Assembly: GCF_020523795.1 (NCBI RefSeq)
Contig: NZ_JAJALI010000005.1
Span: 124,001 to 188,000 of the forward strand
Reading direction: 5' to 3'
Source: Ancylobacter sp. Lp-2
Lineage (GTDB): Bacteria; Pseudomonadota; Alphaproteobacteria; Rhizobiales; Xanthobacteraceae
DNA length: 64,000 nt
A program made the position numbers and the translations under genes. The notes below the pieces were generated by a model. That model ran no database searches and was not told the DNA's origin. It saw nothing but the letters and a program-made list of their open reading frames with translations. Positions 28,338 to 37,664 of this stretch are shown here, in pieces (the stretch's first letter is position 1; each line of letters begins with the position of its first letter).

Positions 28338-30005
28338 CTACGCGGCGCCGCGCTCATAAGTGAGCTGGCCGCCGCAAATCGTAGCGGCCACCTTCATCGC
28401 CTCGATCTCGCCCGGCTCGGTCTTCTCGATGTCACCGTCGAGAATGACCACGTCGGCCACAGCTCCCGGCTTCAGCACGCCCTTGCCCGCCTCGGCGAAC
28501 TCGGCATAGGCGCCGTCGCGGGTGAAGCCGGCGATGGAATCCTCAAGGCTCTGGCGCTCATCCGGGGCGCCCTCGAACACCGGGCCCCGCGTCATCGCCG
28601 TCATGATGCCGAGCAGCGGATCGAGCGGCGCCACCGGCCAGTCGCTGGCGAAGACCAGCCGGGCGCCGGTATTGCGCAGGGTCTGCCAGGGATAGGCCAG
28701 CCTCATCCGCTCGCGGCCGATCATGGAGAGGATCGGCTCCGGCGGATAGTAGCCGCCCGGCGCATGGGTCGGCTGCATCGAGGCGAGGACGCCGAGCTCG
28801 GCGAAGCGGTTGAGGTCGCGCGGCGCCAGTACCTCGATATGCTCGATGCGGTGGCGGCTGTCGCGGGCGCCATTGGCGCGCCGCGCCGCCTCATAGCTGT
28901 TCAGCGTGCGGTTCACCGCCAGATCGCCAATGGCATGGACAGTGATCTGGAAACCGAGGCGGTCGATCTCGGTGCAGATGGCGTCGAACTCGTCCTGCTC
29001 GAAATAGGAGGCGCCGCGCACGCCCGGCGAGCCGATATAGTCCTCGAACATGTGTGCGGTGGTGGATTCGACCACGCCGTCCATGAAGATCTTCACGAAA
29101 TCCGCCTTGAGCCGGTCGGAATGCCAGCGCGCGCGCATCTCCACCGCCTTCTCCAGCTCGGCGAGCGCCATGCCCGGCGTGAAGCGGAACGGCACCCGGC
29201 CGCGCACGATCAGCTCGCCGGCGGCCTCGATCTCGCCGAGCAGCTCGAACTGGTAGAAATTGCCGTCCATGTTGTGGAAGCTGGTGATGCCGAGCGAGGC
29301 GCAATAGGCGAGCCCCTGCTTGATGATCTCCTTGTCGACGGCACGGTCGGCGGCGGTGGGCGGCGTCTTCGGCTCGTGGCCGGCGAGGCCGAGCATTTCG
29401 CGCCCGCCGGTCGGCGTCAGCGACGAGATCGGTGCCATGGCCTCGAACTCGCGTAGCTCGCCGGTGGCGAGCCCGTCGGCGCCCATGACGATCTCGTTGC
29501 CGGGCGGCACGTCCTTGCCGTGCAGGATGCCGGCCGCCTCCAGCGCCTTGGTGTTCGCCCACATGGTGTGGTGGTCGCTGGCGAACAAAGCGAGCGGACG
29601 GTCCGGCAGCACGCGGTCGAGCAGCTGGCGGGTGATCGGCTGGTCGTCGCCGAACATGAAGTAGGCCGCCTGCTCGGCGATCAGCACCCGGGACGCGTCG
29701 GTCTGCGCCCGCTGGCGAATCGCGGCGGCGATCCGCTCGAAGCCGGTAAGGCCGGCCAGCGACAGGCTGGCGAGCTGGGCGCCGCCTGTGAACAAGTGGA
29801 TATGGCTGTCGATGAGGCCGGGCAGCACGCTGGCGCCGCCGGCATCGATCCGCCGGCCCGCCGGGCCCGCCGCCTCCGCCACCTCGGCGCGCGAACCGAT
29901 GGCGAGAATGGTGCCGCCCCTCAGCGCGATGGCCTCGGCGAACGGCCGCGCGGGGTCCATCGTGAGGATACGGGCGTTCTCGATAATGACGTCGGCACTC
30001 GACAC
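28338..30005 (-). CDS. Amidohydrolase family protein (YtcJ-like)
   Basis: A 555-residue metal-dependent hydrolase. The HxH metal pair is H68/H70 in LPGLIDSHIHLF; further ligands are seen in VHAIGD and HRIEHIE, and FASDWPV supplies the catalytic aspartate, the layout of the YtcJ/COG1574 group. The frame is open further upstream, but a GTG at 30005 is preceded by GGGGAG with 6-bp spacing and fits the N-terminal SADVIIENARI. It diverges from the polyamine importer. Relatives act on formamides, aryl amides or unknown substrates. Confidence 0.88.
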   Translation of the reverse strand: MSSADVIIENARILTMDPARPFAEAIALRGGTILAIGSRAEVAEAAGPAGRRIDAGGASVLPGLIDSHIHLFTGGAQLASLSLAGLTGFERIAAAIRQRAQTDASRVLIAEQAAYFMFGDDQPITRQLLDRVLPDRPLALFASDHHTMWANTKALEAAGILHGKDVPPGNEIVMGADGLATGELREFEAMAPISSLTPTGGREMLGLAGHEPKTPPTAADRAVDKEIIKQGLAYCASLGITSFHNMDGNFYQFELLGEIEAAGELIVRGRVPFRFTPGMALAELEKAVEMRARWHSDRLKADFVKIFMDGVVESTTAHMFEDYIGSPGVRGASYFEQDEFDAICTEIDRLGFQITVHAIGDLAVNRTLNSYEAARRANGARDSRHRIEHIEVLAPRDLNRFAELGVLASMQPTHAPGGYYPPEPILSMIGRERMRLAYPWQTLRNTGARLVFASDWPVAPLDPLLGIMTAMTRGPVFEGAPDERQSLEDSIAGFTRDGAYAEFAEAGKGVLKPGAVADVVILDGDIEKTEPGEIEAMKVAATICGGQLTYERGAA

Positions 30006-30163
30006 GGGTTGCTCCCCAATTTGGCTGGCTAAAAATTTGATCACATTCTTAGCCGCCCTCCTTGCCCGCCGCCAAGCGCTCACATAGGCTCACTCCCAGA
30101 AGAAACGGATATGCGGCTTTTTCCCGCCTTCCAGAGCACGACAACAGACTTAAAGGGTGATTG

Positions 30164-31270
30164 ATGCCGGAGCCTGCCGCGGCACAGGACAAGCGCGTCG
30201 CAATTGAAGCACGGAACATCGTCAAGCAGTTCGGAGAAGGCTCGGGGGCGCTGCGCGCGCTCGACAACGTCTCCATCTCCATCCGCGAGAACGAGTTCTT
30301 CACCCTGCTCGGCCCGTCCGGCTGCGGCAAGACAACCCTCCTTCGGCTGATCGCCGGCTTCGAGTACCCCACCGAAGGCGCCATCCTGCTCGATGGCCAG
30401 GACATCGCCGGATTGCCGCCCTTCAAGCGGCCGATCAACACGGTCTTCCAGAGCTATGCCCTCTTTCCGCACCTCACCGTGTGGGAGAACGTCGCCTTCG
30501 GGCTGCAGATGCTCGGCCGTCCGAAAGCCGAGATTTCCTCGCGCGTCGGCGAAATGCTCAAGCTCGTCCACCTGGATGAGATGGCGCAGCGCCGCACCGA
30601 CCAGATCTCCGGCGGCCAGGCCCAGCGCGTCGCGCTCGCCCGTGCGCTGGCCCCGGCACCCAAGGTGCTGCTGCTCGACGAACCGCTCTCGGCGCTCGAC
30701 TACAAGCTGCGCAAGGAAATGCAGATCGAGCTGAAGCGCCTGCAGCACGAGACCGGCATCACCTTCGTGTTCGTGACCCACGACCAGGAAGAAGCGCTGA
30801 CCATGTCCGACCGCATCGCGGTGATGTCGAAGGGCAAGGTGCGGCAGGTCGGCTCCCCGTGGGACATCTACGACAAGCCGGCCGAGCGCTTCGTCGCCGA
30901 CTTCATCGGCGAGACTAATTTCCTCACCGCCGCCGTCTCCGGCGTCTCCAACGGCGTCGCCCAGGTGAAGCTGAAATCGGGGGCCGACATCGTGGCCACC
31001 GTGGCCGAGGGCTTCCAGCCGAAGAACGAGGCGACCATCGTGGTGCGACCGGAGCATGCCCGCGCGGTGCCGCAGGGCGGCCAGTTGTCCGGCATGGTGG
31101 AGAACATCGTCTATTTCGGCACCGACACGCACATCCATGTCCGCCTTGCCGAGGACGGCCTGTTCACCGTGCGCCAGCAGAACAGCCGCGCCCAGTCCTG
31201 CGGCTTTGCGATCGGCGACCGCGTCGGCATCGAGATCGCGGCGGACGCCGCGCAAGTGCTGCGGGATTGA
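30164..31270 (+). CDS. potA: Polyamine ABC transporter ATP-binding protein (PotA-like)
   Basis: A 368-residue ATPase with Walker [10 protein letters not shown] at residues 50-58, signature ISGGQ at 148-152, Walker B LLLDEP at 169-174 and a C-terminal TOBE-type regulatory domain. A TTG at 30161 directly precedes the ATG; the ATG at 30164 has AAAGGG at 6-bp spacing. It heads a four-gene plus-strand operon for spermidine/putrescine-type uptake. The 158-bp gap upstream, shared with the divergent amidohydrolase, should hold its promoter. Confidence 0.9.
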   Translation: MPEPAAAQDKRVAIEARNIVKQFGEGSGALRALDNVSISIRENEFFTLLGPSGCGKTTLLRLIAGFEYPTEGAILLDGQDIAGLPPFKRPINTVFQSYALFPHLTVWENVAFGLQMLGRPKAEISSRVGEMLKLVHLDEMAQRRTDQISGGQAQRVALARALAPAPKVLLLDEPLSALDYKLRKEMQIELKRLQHETGITFVFVTHDQEEALTMSDRIAVMSKGKVRQVGSPWDIYDKPAERFVADFIGETNFLTAAVSGVSNGVAQVKLKSGADIVATVAEGFQPKNEATIVVRPEHARAVPQGGQLSGMVENIVYFGTDTHIHVRLAEDGLFTVRQQNSRAQSCGFAIGDRVGIEIAADAAQVLRD

Positions 31271-31272
31271 CG

Positions 31273-32196
31273 ATGGCAACCGCCGCAGAAATCGCCAAGC
31301 ACGCCGAACGCGAGAGCATCCGCCGCCGCTGGTGGCTGTCGGCGCCGGCGCTGGTCATCGTCTTCGTCGCCGCGATCGGGCCGCTCTTCGTCATGCTCGC
31401 CTATTCCTTCATGGCGAAGGGCGACTATGGCGACGTGAAATTCGGCCAGTATTCGCTCGATGGCTGGTTCTCCGTGCTGTTCCAGCGCGACATGTTCGAC
31501 GACACCGTCACACTGGCCGATGCGCATCTCTCGATCTTCTGGCGTTCGCTGAAGCTGTCGATCATCACCACCGCGCTGACGCTGCTGCTCGGCTTTCCCA
31601 CGGCCTATTTCATCGCCACGCGGCCGCGCCACACCCGGGAAATCTGGGTGTTCCTCATCACCATCCCCTTCTGGACCAACCTGCTCATCCGCACCTTCGC
31701 CATGCAGCAGGTCATCCGCAACGAAGGCATCCTCAACACCCTGCTGCGGACGCTCGGCATCATCGATCAGCCATTGCAGATCATGTACACCGACTGGGCC
31801 ATCCTGTTCGGCATGGTCTATGTCTACCTGCCGCTGATGGTGCTGCCGCTCTATGCCAGCATGGAGAAGCTCGACTTCCGGCTGATCGAGGCGGGGTACG
31901 ACCTCTATGCGGGGCGCTGGGCGGTGCTGCGGCGGATCATCATCCCGCTGGTGAAACCCGGCATCGTCGCCGGCTCGATCCTCGTCTTCGTGCCCTCGCT
32001 CGGCGCCTATGTCATTCCGCGCGTGCTGGGCGGTGGCAAGAACCTGATGCTCGGTAATCTCATCGAACTGCAGTTCGGCGCCGGCCGCAACTGGCCGCTC
32101 GGCGCCGCCATTTCCATCACCCTGATGGCCCTCGTGATGGTCGCCATGCTGTTCTATGTGCGCAACGCGTCGCGCTCGGGAGCCGGACATGGCTAG
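31273..32196 (+). CDS. potB: Polyamine ABC transporter permease (PotB-like)
   Basis: A 307-residue inner-membrane permease, 2 bp after the potA stop. It has six main hydrophobic segments, the long periplasmic loop after segment 1 usual for PotB, and an EAA-type loop (LIEAGYDLYAGRWAVLRRI) that contacts the ATPase. The stop overlaps the potC start. The PSLGAYVIPRVLGGGKNLMLG stretch is characteristic of PotB and PotH. Confidence 0.9.
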   Translation: MATAAEIAKHAERESIRRRWWLSAPALVIVFVAAIGPLFVMLAYSFMAKGDYGDVKFGQYSLDGWFSVLFQRDMFDDTVTLADAHLSIFWRSLKLSIITTALTLLLGFPTAYFIATRPRHTREIWVFLITIPFWTNLLIRTFAMQQVIRNEGILNTLLRTLGIIDQPLQIMYTDWAILFGMVYVYLPLMVLPLYASMEKLDFRLIEAGYDLYAGRWAVLRRIIIPLVKPGIVAGSILVFVPSLGAYVIPRVLGGGKNLMLGNLIELQFGAGRNWPLGAAISITLMALVMVAMLFYVRNASRSGAGHG

Positions 32197-32992
32197 GCGC
32201 AGCTTCGACATAAAGGCCCAGCCCGGCTTTGCCTTCCTCGCGCTTTTCACCTTCGCGGTGCTCTACCTGCCGATCGTCACGCTGGTTGCCTATGCCTTCA
32301 ACGGCTCGGAATCGCTGACCTCCTGGGGTGGCTTCTCGCTGCGCTGGTTCGGCGACGCCGCCGCCAATCAGGCGGTGCAGGACGCGGCCTGGCGCTCGCT
32401 GATCATCGCGCTGAGCGCCGCGATCGTCGCCACCGCCGCCGCCACCATGGCGGCGATCGCCACCACACGCACCGCGCCCTATCGCGGCCTCGGTGCCAAA
32501 TATGCCTTCATCAACCTGCCCTTGATGGTGCCGGAGATCGTCACCGCGGTGGCGCTGCTCATCGTGTTCGCGCGCATCAAGGTGTGGACCGGCTATTCCG
32601 GGCTCGGCTACCTGATCCTCGCCCATACCGCCTTCTGCATCCCCTTCGCCTACCTGCCGATCCGCGCCCGGCTGGAAGGCATGGACACCGCGCTGGAGCG
32701 CGCGGCTGCCGACCTCTACGCGACGCCGTGGAACGTGTTTCGCCGGGTGACGCTGCCGCTGCTCAGGCCGGGCATCATCGCCGGCTTCATGCTGGCCTTC
32801 GTGATCTCGCTCGACGATGTCGTCATCACCGAATTCGTCAAGTCGGGCGGCCAGGACACGCTGCCGACCTACATGCTCGGCCAACTCCGCCGCACCGTGA
32901 CACCCGAGGTCAACGCCATCGCCACCGCATTCCTGGCCCTGTCCATATTGCTGGTGACGACCTTCTTCTTCATCAACCGCAAGAAGACCTGA
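32189..32992 (+). CDS. potC: Polyamine ABC transporter permease (PotC-like)
   Basis: A 267-residue permease whose ATG at 32189 lies 8 bp inside the end of potB. LPLMVPEIVTAVALLIVF, an EAA loop (LERAAADLYATPWNVFRRV) and SLDDVVITEFV are hallmarks of PotC/PotI. It pairs with PotB. The binding-protein gene starts 41 bp downstream after GGAGACGGGAACC. Confidence 0.9.
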   Translation: MARRSFDIKAQPGFAFLALFTFAVLYLPIVTLVAYAFNGSESLTSWGGFSLRWFGDAAANQAVQDAAWRSLIIALSAAIVATAAATMAAIATTRTAPYRGLGAKYAFINLPLMVPEIVTAVALLIVFARIKVWTGYSGLGYLILAHTAFCIPFAYLPIRARLEGMDTALERAAADLYATPWNVFRRVTLPLLRPGIIAGFMLAFVISLDDVVITEFVKSGGQDTLPTYMLGQLRRTVTPEVNAIATAFLALSILLVTTFFFINRKKT

Positions 32993-33033
32993 CGCAAGCC
33001 GGGTCCAACGACAACCTGACGGAGACGGGAACC

Positions 33034-34068
33034 ATGAACTGGAAGATGACGGCGGCGGGCGCGATGGTCGCGATCCTCGGCTTCGCCGGTAGCGCCGCGG
33101 CCGAAGGCGCGCTCAACATCTACAATTGGGGCGACTATACCAGCCCCGAACTGATCAAGAAGTTCGAAGACAAGTACAACGTCAAGGTTACCGTCACCGA
33201 CTACGATTCCAACGACACCGCGCTCGCCAAGGTGCGCGCCGGTGGTCATGGCTTCGACATCGTCGTGCCCTCGGCCAACTACGTGCCGATCTGGGTGAAG
33301 GAAGGCCTGCTGCTCGAGGCGCGGCCCGACCAGATGTCGAACTTCAAGAATGTCGACGAGCGCTGGGTCAACGTTCCGTGGGATCCGGGTCGGCACTACA
33401 CCACCCCGTGGCAGTGGGGCCTGACCGGCATCGGCGTCAACAAGAAGATGTTTAGCGGCGACATCAACACCGCGAAGGTCATTCTCGACCCGCCGCCGGA
33501 ACTCGCCGGAAAGATCAACGTCGCCCCCGAAATGAACGACGTTCTGTTCCTCACCATCAAGTATCTCGGCGGCAACTGGTGCACCGCCGACAAGGAACTG
33601 CTCAAGAAGGTACGCGACACGCTGGTCGCCGCCAAGCCGAAATGGCTGGCGATGGACTATTCCGTCACCGAGAAGCTGCCCTCCGGCGACTATGCCGCCG
33701 TGTATTACTGGAACGGCGCGGTGATGCGCGCCCGCATGAAGAACCCCGACGTCGCCTTCGGCTATCCGAAGGAGGGCTTTCCGTTCTTCATGGACAGCCT
33801 GGCGATCCTCAAGGACGCCAAGAACGTCGAGAACGCCAAGCTGTTCATGAACTTCATCATGGAGCCGGAAAACGCGGCTCTGATCTCCGCTTTCGCCAAA
33901 TATGCGAACGGAATCAAGGGCTCAGCGCAGTTCATGCCCGCCGAGATGAAGGACGCGCCCGAACTGGTGGTGCCGGCGCAGTATGAGAAGGCCGGCGAGT
34001 TCCTCACCGCCTGCCCGCCGGAAGTAAGCGAGCTCTACACCCGCATCTGGACCGACGTGAACAAGTGA
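33034..34068 (+). CDS. potD: Polyamine-binding periplasmic protein (PotD/PotF-like)
   Basis: A 344-residue type II periplasmic binding protein with a signal peptide of about 23 residues ending in SAAA. The mature N-terminus ALNIYNWGDYTSPELIKKFE is the classic PotD/PotF opening; DYDSNDTALAKV and the WNGAVMRAR segment fit the same group. It delivers putrescine, spermidine or a related cation to PotABC. It is the last gene before a strong terminator. Confidence 0.91.
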   Translation: MNWKMTAAGAMVAILGFAGSAAAEGALNIYNWGDYTSPELIKKFEDKYNVKVTVTDYDSNDTALAKVRAGGHGFDIVVPSANYVPIWVKEGLLLEARPDQMSNFKNVDERWVNVPWDPGRHYTTPWQWGLTGIGVNKKMFSGDINTAKVILDPPPELAGKINVAPEMNDVLFLTIKYLGGNWCTADKELLKKVRDTLVAAKPKWLAMDYSVTEKLPSGDYAAVYYWNGAVMRARMKNPDVAFGYPKEGFPFFMDSLAILKDAKNVENAKLFMNFIMEPENAALISAFAKYANGIKGSAQFMPAEMKDAPELVVPAQYEKAGEFLTACPPEVSELYTRIWTDVNK

Positions 34069-34076
34069 TCCGACGC

Positions 34077-34108
34077 GAGAGGCCGGGCATTGCCCGGCCT
34101 CTCTTTTT
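34077..34108 (+). terminator. Intrinsic terminator after potD
   Basis: A long perfect dyad centred on GGGCATTGCCC (34077-34089 with 34091-34103) followed by TTTTT on the plus strand, 9 bp after the potD stop. The hairpin also lies just beyond the end of the convergent TPR gene and could serve it too, but without a T tract on that side. Confidence 0.92.
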
Positions 34109-34117
34109 CCGGCGCCA

Positions 34118-34666
34118 CTACTCCTTGCCGCCCGCCTCGGCATAGGCCTTGCGTAGCGTGTCGAGTTCCGGACAGCCGCTGCGGCAGAAGATCTTCAAGG
34201 TGACGATGTTCTCCCGCGCCTTGTCGAGCCTGCCGGTGGCGATGAACAATTCTCCTTGATATTCAATGGCCTGCCGGTGGGTCGGGTCGAAATACAGTGC
34301 CTCGCGATACCAGCGGTCGGCCTCGTCGTAGCGCTTGAGGTTGCGCAGGCTGAAGCCGAGCAGGTTGAACACGTCGGCATGGCGCACCCGGGTGGCGAGA
34401 TCCTGCAGCTCGGTGGCCGCTTTTTCGTAGTCACCAGAATAGATTAGCGCCCGGATCGGTGCGAGGTCCGGCAGGGCGTCGGAGGGCGGGGTATCGACCG
34501 CTCCGGCGGCGGTGGCAACGCCCAGCATCAGCGCGAGCAGGACGCTCCGTCCCCACCCGTACAGCCCCCCGCCGCCAGTACGGTGAGGTGTACGATGAGA
34601 GCGAAACCAGCGCTGGAATGACCGATCAGGCCGAAAGGCGTGCCGTGGCATGAACGGGTGGCTCAT
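34118..34666 (-). CDS. TPR-repeat protein, probably exported
   Basis: A 182-residue protein. After a basic N-terminus there is one hydrophobic stretch (SVLLALMLGVATAAGAV, about residues 41-57), fitting a long signal peptide or membrane anchor. Residues 70-170 hold about two to three tetratricopeptide helices (HADVFNLLGFSLRNLKRYDEA). The C-terminus has CRSGCPELDTLRKA, a Cys pair common in this small family. It overlaps the ABC ATPase stop by ATGA, so it belongs to the SsuABC/desulfinase operon, although its role there is unknown. Starts at M6 or further in are possible. Confidence 0.7.
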   Translation of the reverse strand: MSHPFMPRHAFRPDRSFQRWFRSHRTPHRTGGGGLYGWGRSVLLALMLGVATAAGAVDTPPSDALPDLAPIRALIYSGDYEKAATELQDLATRVRHADVFNLLGFSLRNLKRYDEADRWYREALYFDPTHRQAIEYQGELFIATGRLDKARENIVTLKIFCRSGCPELDTLRKAYAEAGGKE

Positions 34667-35439
34667 GCCGCCGCCACATGAACGGCGTAGTCGCCCATCT
34701 CGCGCAGGATGTCCCGCTTGATCGCCGCGAAGGTGGGGCTGCCGCGGTCGCGCTGATGCGGCAGGTCGACCACGATCTCCTTCACGATGCGGCCGGGATT
34801 GGCGGTCATCACCAGCACCCGGTCGCTGAGATAGATCGCCTCGTCGACGTCGTGGGTGACGAGGATCATGGTGGTCTTCTCGATCCGCCAGATGCTGAGC
34901 AGTTCCTCCTGCAGCCGCAGCCGGGTCAGGGCGTCGAGCGCCCCGAGCGGCTCGTCGAGCAGCAGGATCTCCGGCCGGTTGACGAGGCCGCGGGCGATGG
35001 CGGCGCGCTGCGCCATGCCGCCGGACAGCTGATAGGGATAGACCTTCTCGAAGCCGCGCAACCCGACCAGCGCGATGTGCTCGGCGATGGTGCGTCGCTT
35101 CTCCTCAGCGCTCAGCCGGGAATTCTCCAGGCTGAGGCCGATATTCTGCTCCAGCGTCAGCCAGGGCAGCAGGCGGTGATCCTGGAAGACGATGCCGCGA
35201 TCGAGGCTGGTGCCCTTGATCGGCTCGCCATCCAGCCGGATGCTACCGGCATAGTCGTCGTCGAGCCCGACGACGAGGCGCAATATGGTGGACTTGCCGC
35301 AGCCCGACGGCCCGACGATCGACACGAACTCGCCAGCGGCGACGTCGATGTCGATATGGTCGAGGATCTTCAGCGGGCGGCCGTCGACGTCGTAATGCTT
35401 CTCGACGCCACGGATTTCGAGGGTACCGCGTTGGGTCAT
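34663..35439 (-). CDS. ABC transporter ATP-binding protein (SsuB/TauB/NrtD type)
   Basis: A 258-residue ATPase with Walker A GPSGCGKST at residues 43-51, the Q-loop region GIVFQDHRLLPWL, signature LSGGMAQR and Walker B ILLLDEPLGALD, all typical of sulfonate/nitrate/taurine importers. Its start overlaps the stop of the preceding DszB-like gene by ATGA. It is separated from its presumed permease and binding protein by the two DszB-like genes, an unusual gene order for an Ssu operon. Confidence 0.9.
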   Translation of the reverse strand: MTQRGTLEIRGVEKHYDVDGRPLKILDHIDIDVAAGEFVSIVGPSGCGKSTILRLVVGLDDDYAGSIRLDGEPIKGTSLDRGIVFQDHRLLPWLTLEQNIGLSLENSRLSAEEKRRTIAEHIALVGLRGFEKVYPYQLSGGMAQRAAIARGLVNRPEILLLDEPLGALDALTRLRLQEELLSIWRIEKTTMILVTHDVDEAIYLSDRVLVMTANPGRIVKEIVVDLPHQRDRGSPTFAAIKRDILREMGDYAVHVAAA

Positions 35440-36530
35440 GAGGAGAGGCTCTCCAGCGCTTCGTCGAGATAGGAGGCATCGGCCCAGGCGCGGCTGTCGA
35501 AATCGCGACGGATATAGCCGTGCTCGACGAGGAAACGCTTCTGCAGGTCGATGCCGGCGAGCTTGCGCGGCGTCAGCGCCGGCAGGAATTCGGTGCCGGC
35601 GATGGCGGCCTCGGTGTCGGCGACGCTCGGGTGATAGGTGACGCGGTGCAGGATCGCCGCACCGGCGGCACGATTGGCGTCGAGCCAGCGCGCCGCCCGC
35701 ACCGTGGCGCGCAGGAAGGCGACGACGATATCGCGGTTGGCCCGGGCGAAATCAGTGTTCACCGTCAGCGCATAGGGGCTGTTGGAGACCTGAAGCGACC
35801 AGTCGGGATGGCGGGCGAAATCCTCCACCCGCTTGAACTTGCCGGTCCGCTCCAGCCCCAGCGCCCGCCCGTGACTGGCGAAGATGGCATCAACCTCGCC
35901 GGCTTCCAGCGCCCGCGCCTCGGGGGTGAAGACGAGGTCGCCGCGCCGCTTCGCCCACAGCGCGGAGGGACGAGCCGCCTCGCCGAAGCCGCGATCCTCA
36001 TTGGCGATGTCGACGATCTCGACATCGACGCGTGACAGCCCGGCGAGCGCCAGCGCCTTCAGGATGCCCTGCTCGGAAGTCGCCCGCCACCAGTCGATCT
36101 TGGCCGGGTTGGCGCTCTTGGACAGGCCGAAGCGCCGGCCCTTCAGCGCCGCGAGGCTGCGGGCGGCATCGTCCACCCGCACCACGATGGTGCCGCCGTG
36201 ATGGGCCTCGGTGAGACCGATCAGCGTGGTGTCGACATTGTCGGCCTTGGCCCAGATGGAGGGGATGTTGCCACCGTCGCGGAACAGATGCGCGAAGCGG
36301 TGGCTGAAATGTGGGAGATAGCCCTGCTCCACCGGCAGCGCGCGCAGATAGGATAGCGAGGCGCCGACCCGGCGCAGCTCTTCCTCGATCCAGCCGAATT
36401 CCTGCGCGACGTTGGACGCCACGAAGGTGGGGCAGATGGTGTAGTAGGCCTCGCGGGCGCCGACCGTGACCGGTACGAGCGCGGAGGGAGTGTTAGCAGC
36501 CGCAGGATGGCGTTCGAGAACGTCGACCAT
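35436..36530 (-). CDS. DszB-like desulfinase homologue, copy 1 (would be auto-named ABC substrate-binding protein)
   Basis: A 364-residue protein of the NMT1/SsuA-like fold but without any signal peptide, so cytoplasmic. It aligns by eye with the sulfinate desulfinase DszB: YTICP carries C33 at the place of catalytic Cys27, and PHFSHRFAHLFRDGGNIP keeps a His and an Arg ten residues apart followed by GG, as His60, Arg70 and Gly72-73 do in DszB. Further down, LKGRRFGLSKS matches the LAGRRIGVSAS region. The ATG at 36530 has AGGGGG upstream; an ATG at 36548 overlapping the previous stop is the alternative. It should release sulfite from an organic sulfinate if the inference holds. Confidence 0.7.
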   Translation of the reverse strand: MVDVLERHPAAANTPSALVPVTVGAREAYYTICPTFVASNVAQEFGWIEEELRRVGASLSYLRALPVEQGYLPHFSHRFAHLFRDGGNIPSIWAKADNVDTTLIGLTEAHHGGTIVVRVDDAARSLAALKGRRFGLSKSANPAKIDWWRATSEQGILKALALAGLSRVDVEIVDIANEDRGFGEAARPSALWAKRRGDLVFTPEARALEAGEVDAIFASHGRALGLERTGKFKRVEDFARHPDWSLQVSNSPYALTVNTDFARANRDIVVAFLRATVRAARWLDANRAAGAAILHRVTYHPSVADTEAAIAGTEFLPALTPRKLAGIDLQKRFLVEHGYIRRDFDSRAWADASYLDEALESLSS

Positions 36531-36547
36531 GATTTCCGTCCCCCTCA

Positions 36548-37633
36548 TCAGCCGCGCCGCAGCGACGACAGGGCTTCTTCCAGATAGGAAGCATCGGCCC
36601 AGTCGTTCACGTCGAAATCATTGGCGATGTAGCCGTGGGCGCGCAGGAAATCCTTCTCCAGCCGCAGGCCGGCGAGGTTCTGCGCCGACAGGTTCGGCAC
36701 CAGGTCGTATTCCGGCAGCGCGCGGGCGATGGCGTCGCGGTCGGCATAGATGGTGGTGCGGTGGAAGATGTCGGCCGCCGCCTCGGGATGGGCGTTGATC
36801 CAGCGCCCGGCGCGGATCGACGCGCGCAGCCACGCCACCACGATGTCGCGGTTCGCCTCGGCGAATTCGCGGCTTACCGTGAGGGTGCGCGGGGCGTTGG
36901 CGATGCGCAGGGTCCAGTCCGGGTAGCGGTCGAGATCCTCGATGACGCGGAAGCGGCCGGTCGCGGAGAGGCGGACATCGACGCCGATCGAATAGTCGTA
37001 GATGGCGTCGATGGTGCCGGCGTCGAGCGCGCGGGCCTCCAGCGTCAGCTCGTCCTGCTTGGTGGCGCGACGCTGCGCCCAGATGCCGGCCGGGGTCTCC
37101 GCCGGGACTTCGGTGTGGGCGTCGGCATCCTCGATGTCGACGATCTCGACGTCCTTGCGGTCGAGCCCGTGCAGGGAAAGCGCGGCGAGGATGCCATGCT
37201 CGCCGGTGGCGCGGCGGTGGTCGATCTTCTCGTTGCGCTGGCTCTTGTAGAGACCGAAGCGGCGGCCCTTGAGGTCCTCGACGCGGTGGATGTCGGAATC
37301 GGTGCGCACGATCACCTTGCCGGCCGGCTGTGCCTGGGTGAGGCCGAGCAGCACGGTGGGGCGCAGATCCGCCTTCGACCAGATGGCCGGGCTGTTGCCG
37401 CCGTCGCGGAGCAGCCGGTCGGAATCGTGGTTGTAATGCGCCGGCCAGGCGACCTCGGACGCCGCCGAGCGCAGATAGGTGAGCTTTGCCCCGACGCGGG
37501 CGAGCTCGTCATGGATCCAGCCGAGCTCCAGCGCCACGTTGGACGCCACCAGCACCGGGCAGATGGTGTAGATGAGCTCGCGCAGCACCGGGGTGGCGTT
37601 GGCCTCTATCGAGCGGTCGACGGCGATGGTCAT
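36548..37633 (-). CDS. DszB-like desulfinase homologue, copy 2
   Basis: A 361-residue paralogue of the next gene, also lacking a signal peptide. C25 in IYTICPV, H66 and R76 in AHYNHDSDRLLRDGG keep the DszB catalytic spacing (His and Arg ten apart, then Gly-Gly). The two copies share the VASNVA, RRFGL and WADASYLEEAL-type segments and are clearly a tandem duplication, yet are diverged enough to suggest different substrates. Its stop overlaps the possible upstream start of copy 1 (TGATG). A palindromic element separates it from the permease gene upstream. It could instead be a solute receptor that lost its signal, which I consider less likely. Confidence 0.7.
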   Translation of the reverse strand: MTIAVDRSIEANATPVLRELIYTICPVLVASNVALELGWIHDELARVGAKLTYLRSAASEVAWPAHYNHDSDRLLRDGGNSPAIWSKADLRPTVLLGLTQAQPAGKVIVRTDSDIHRVEDLKGRRFGLYKSQRNEKIDHRRATGEHGILAALSLHGLDRKDVEIVDIEDADAHTEVPAETPAGIWAQRRATKQDELTLEARALDAGTIDAIYDYSIGVDVRLSATGRFRVIEDLDRYPDWTLRIANAPRTLTVSREFAEANRDIVVAWLRASIRAGRWINAHPEAAADIFHRTTIYADRDAIARALPEYDLVPNLSAQNLAGLRLEKDFLRAHGYIANDFDVNDWADASYLEEALSSLRRG

Positions 37634-37664
37634 GGCGGGGATCCTGAATGGGTGTTGGGTGGCT

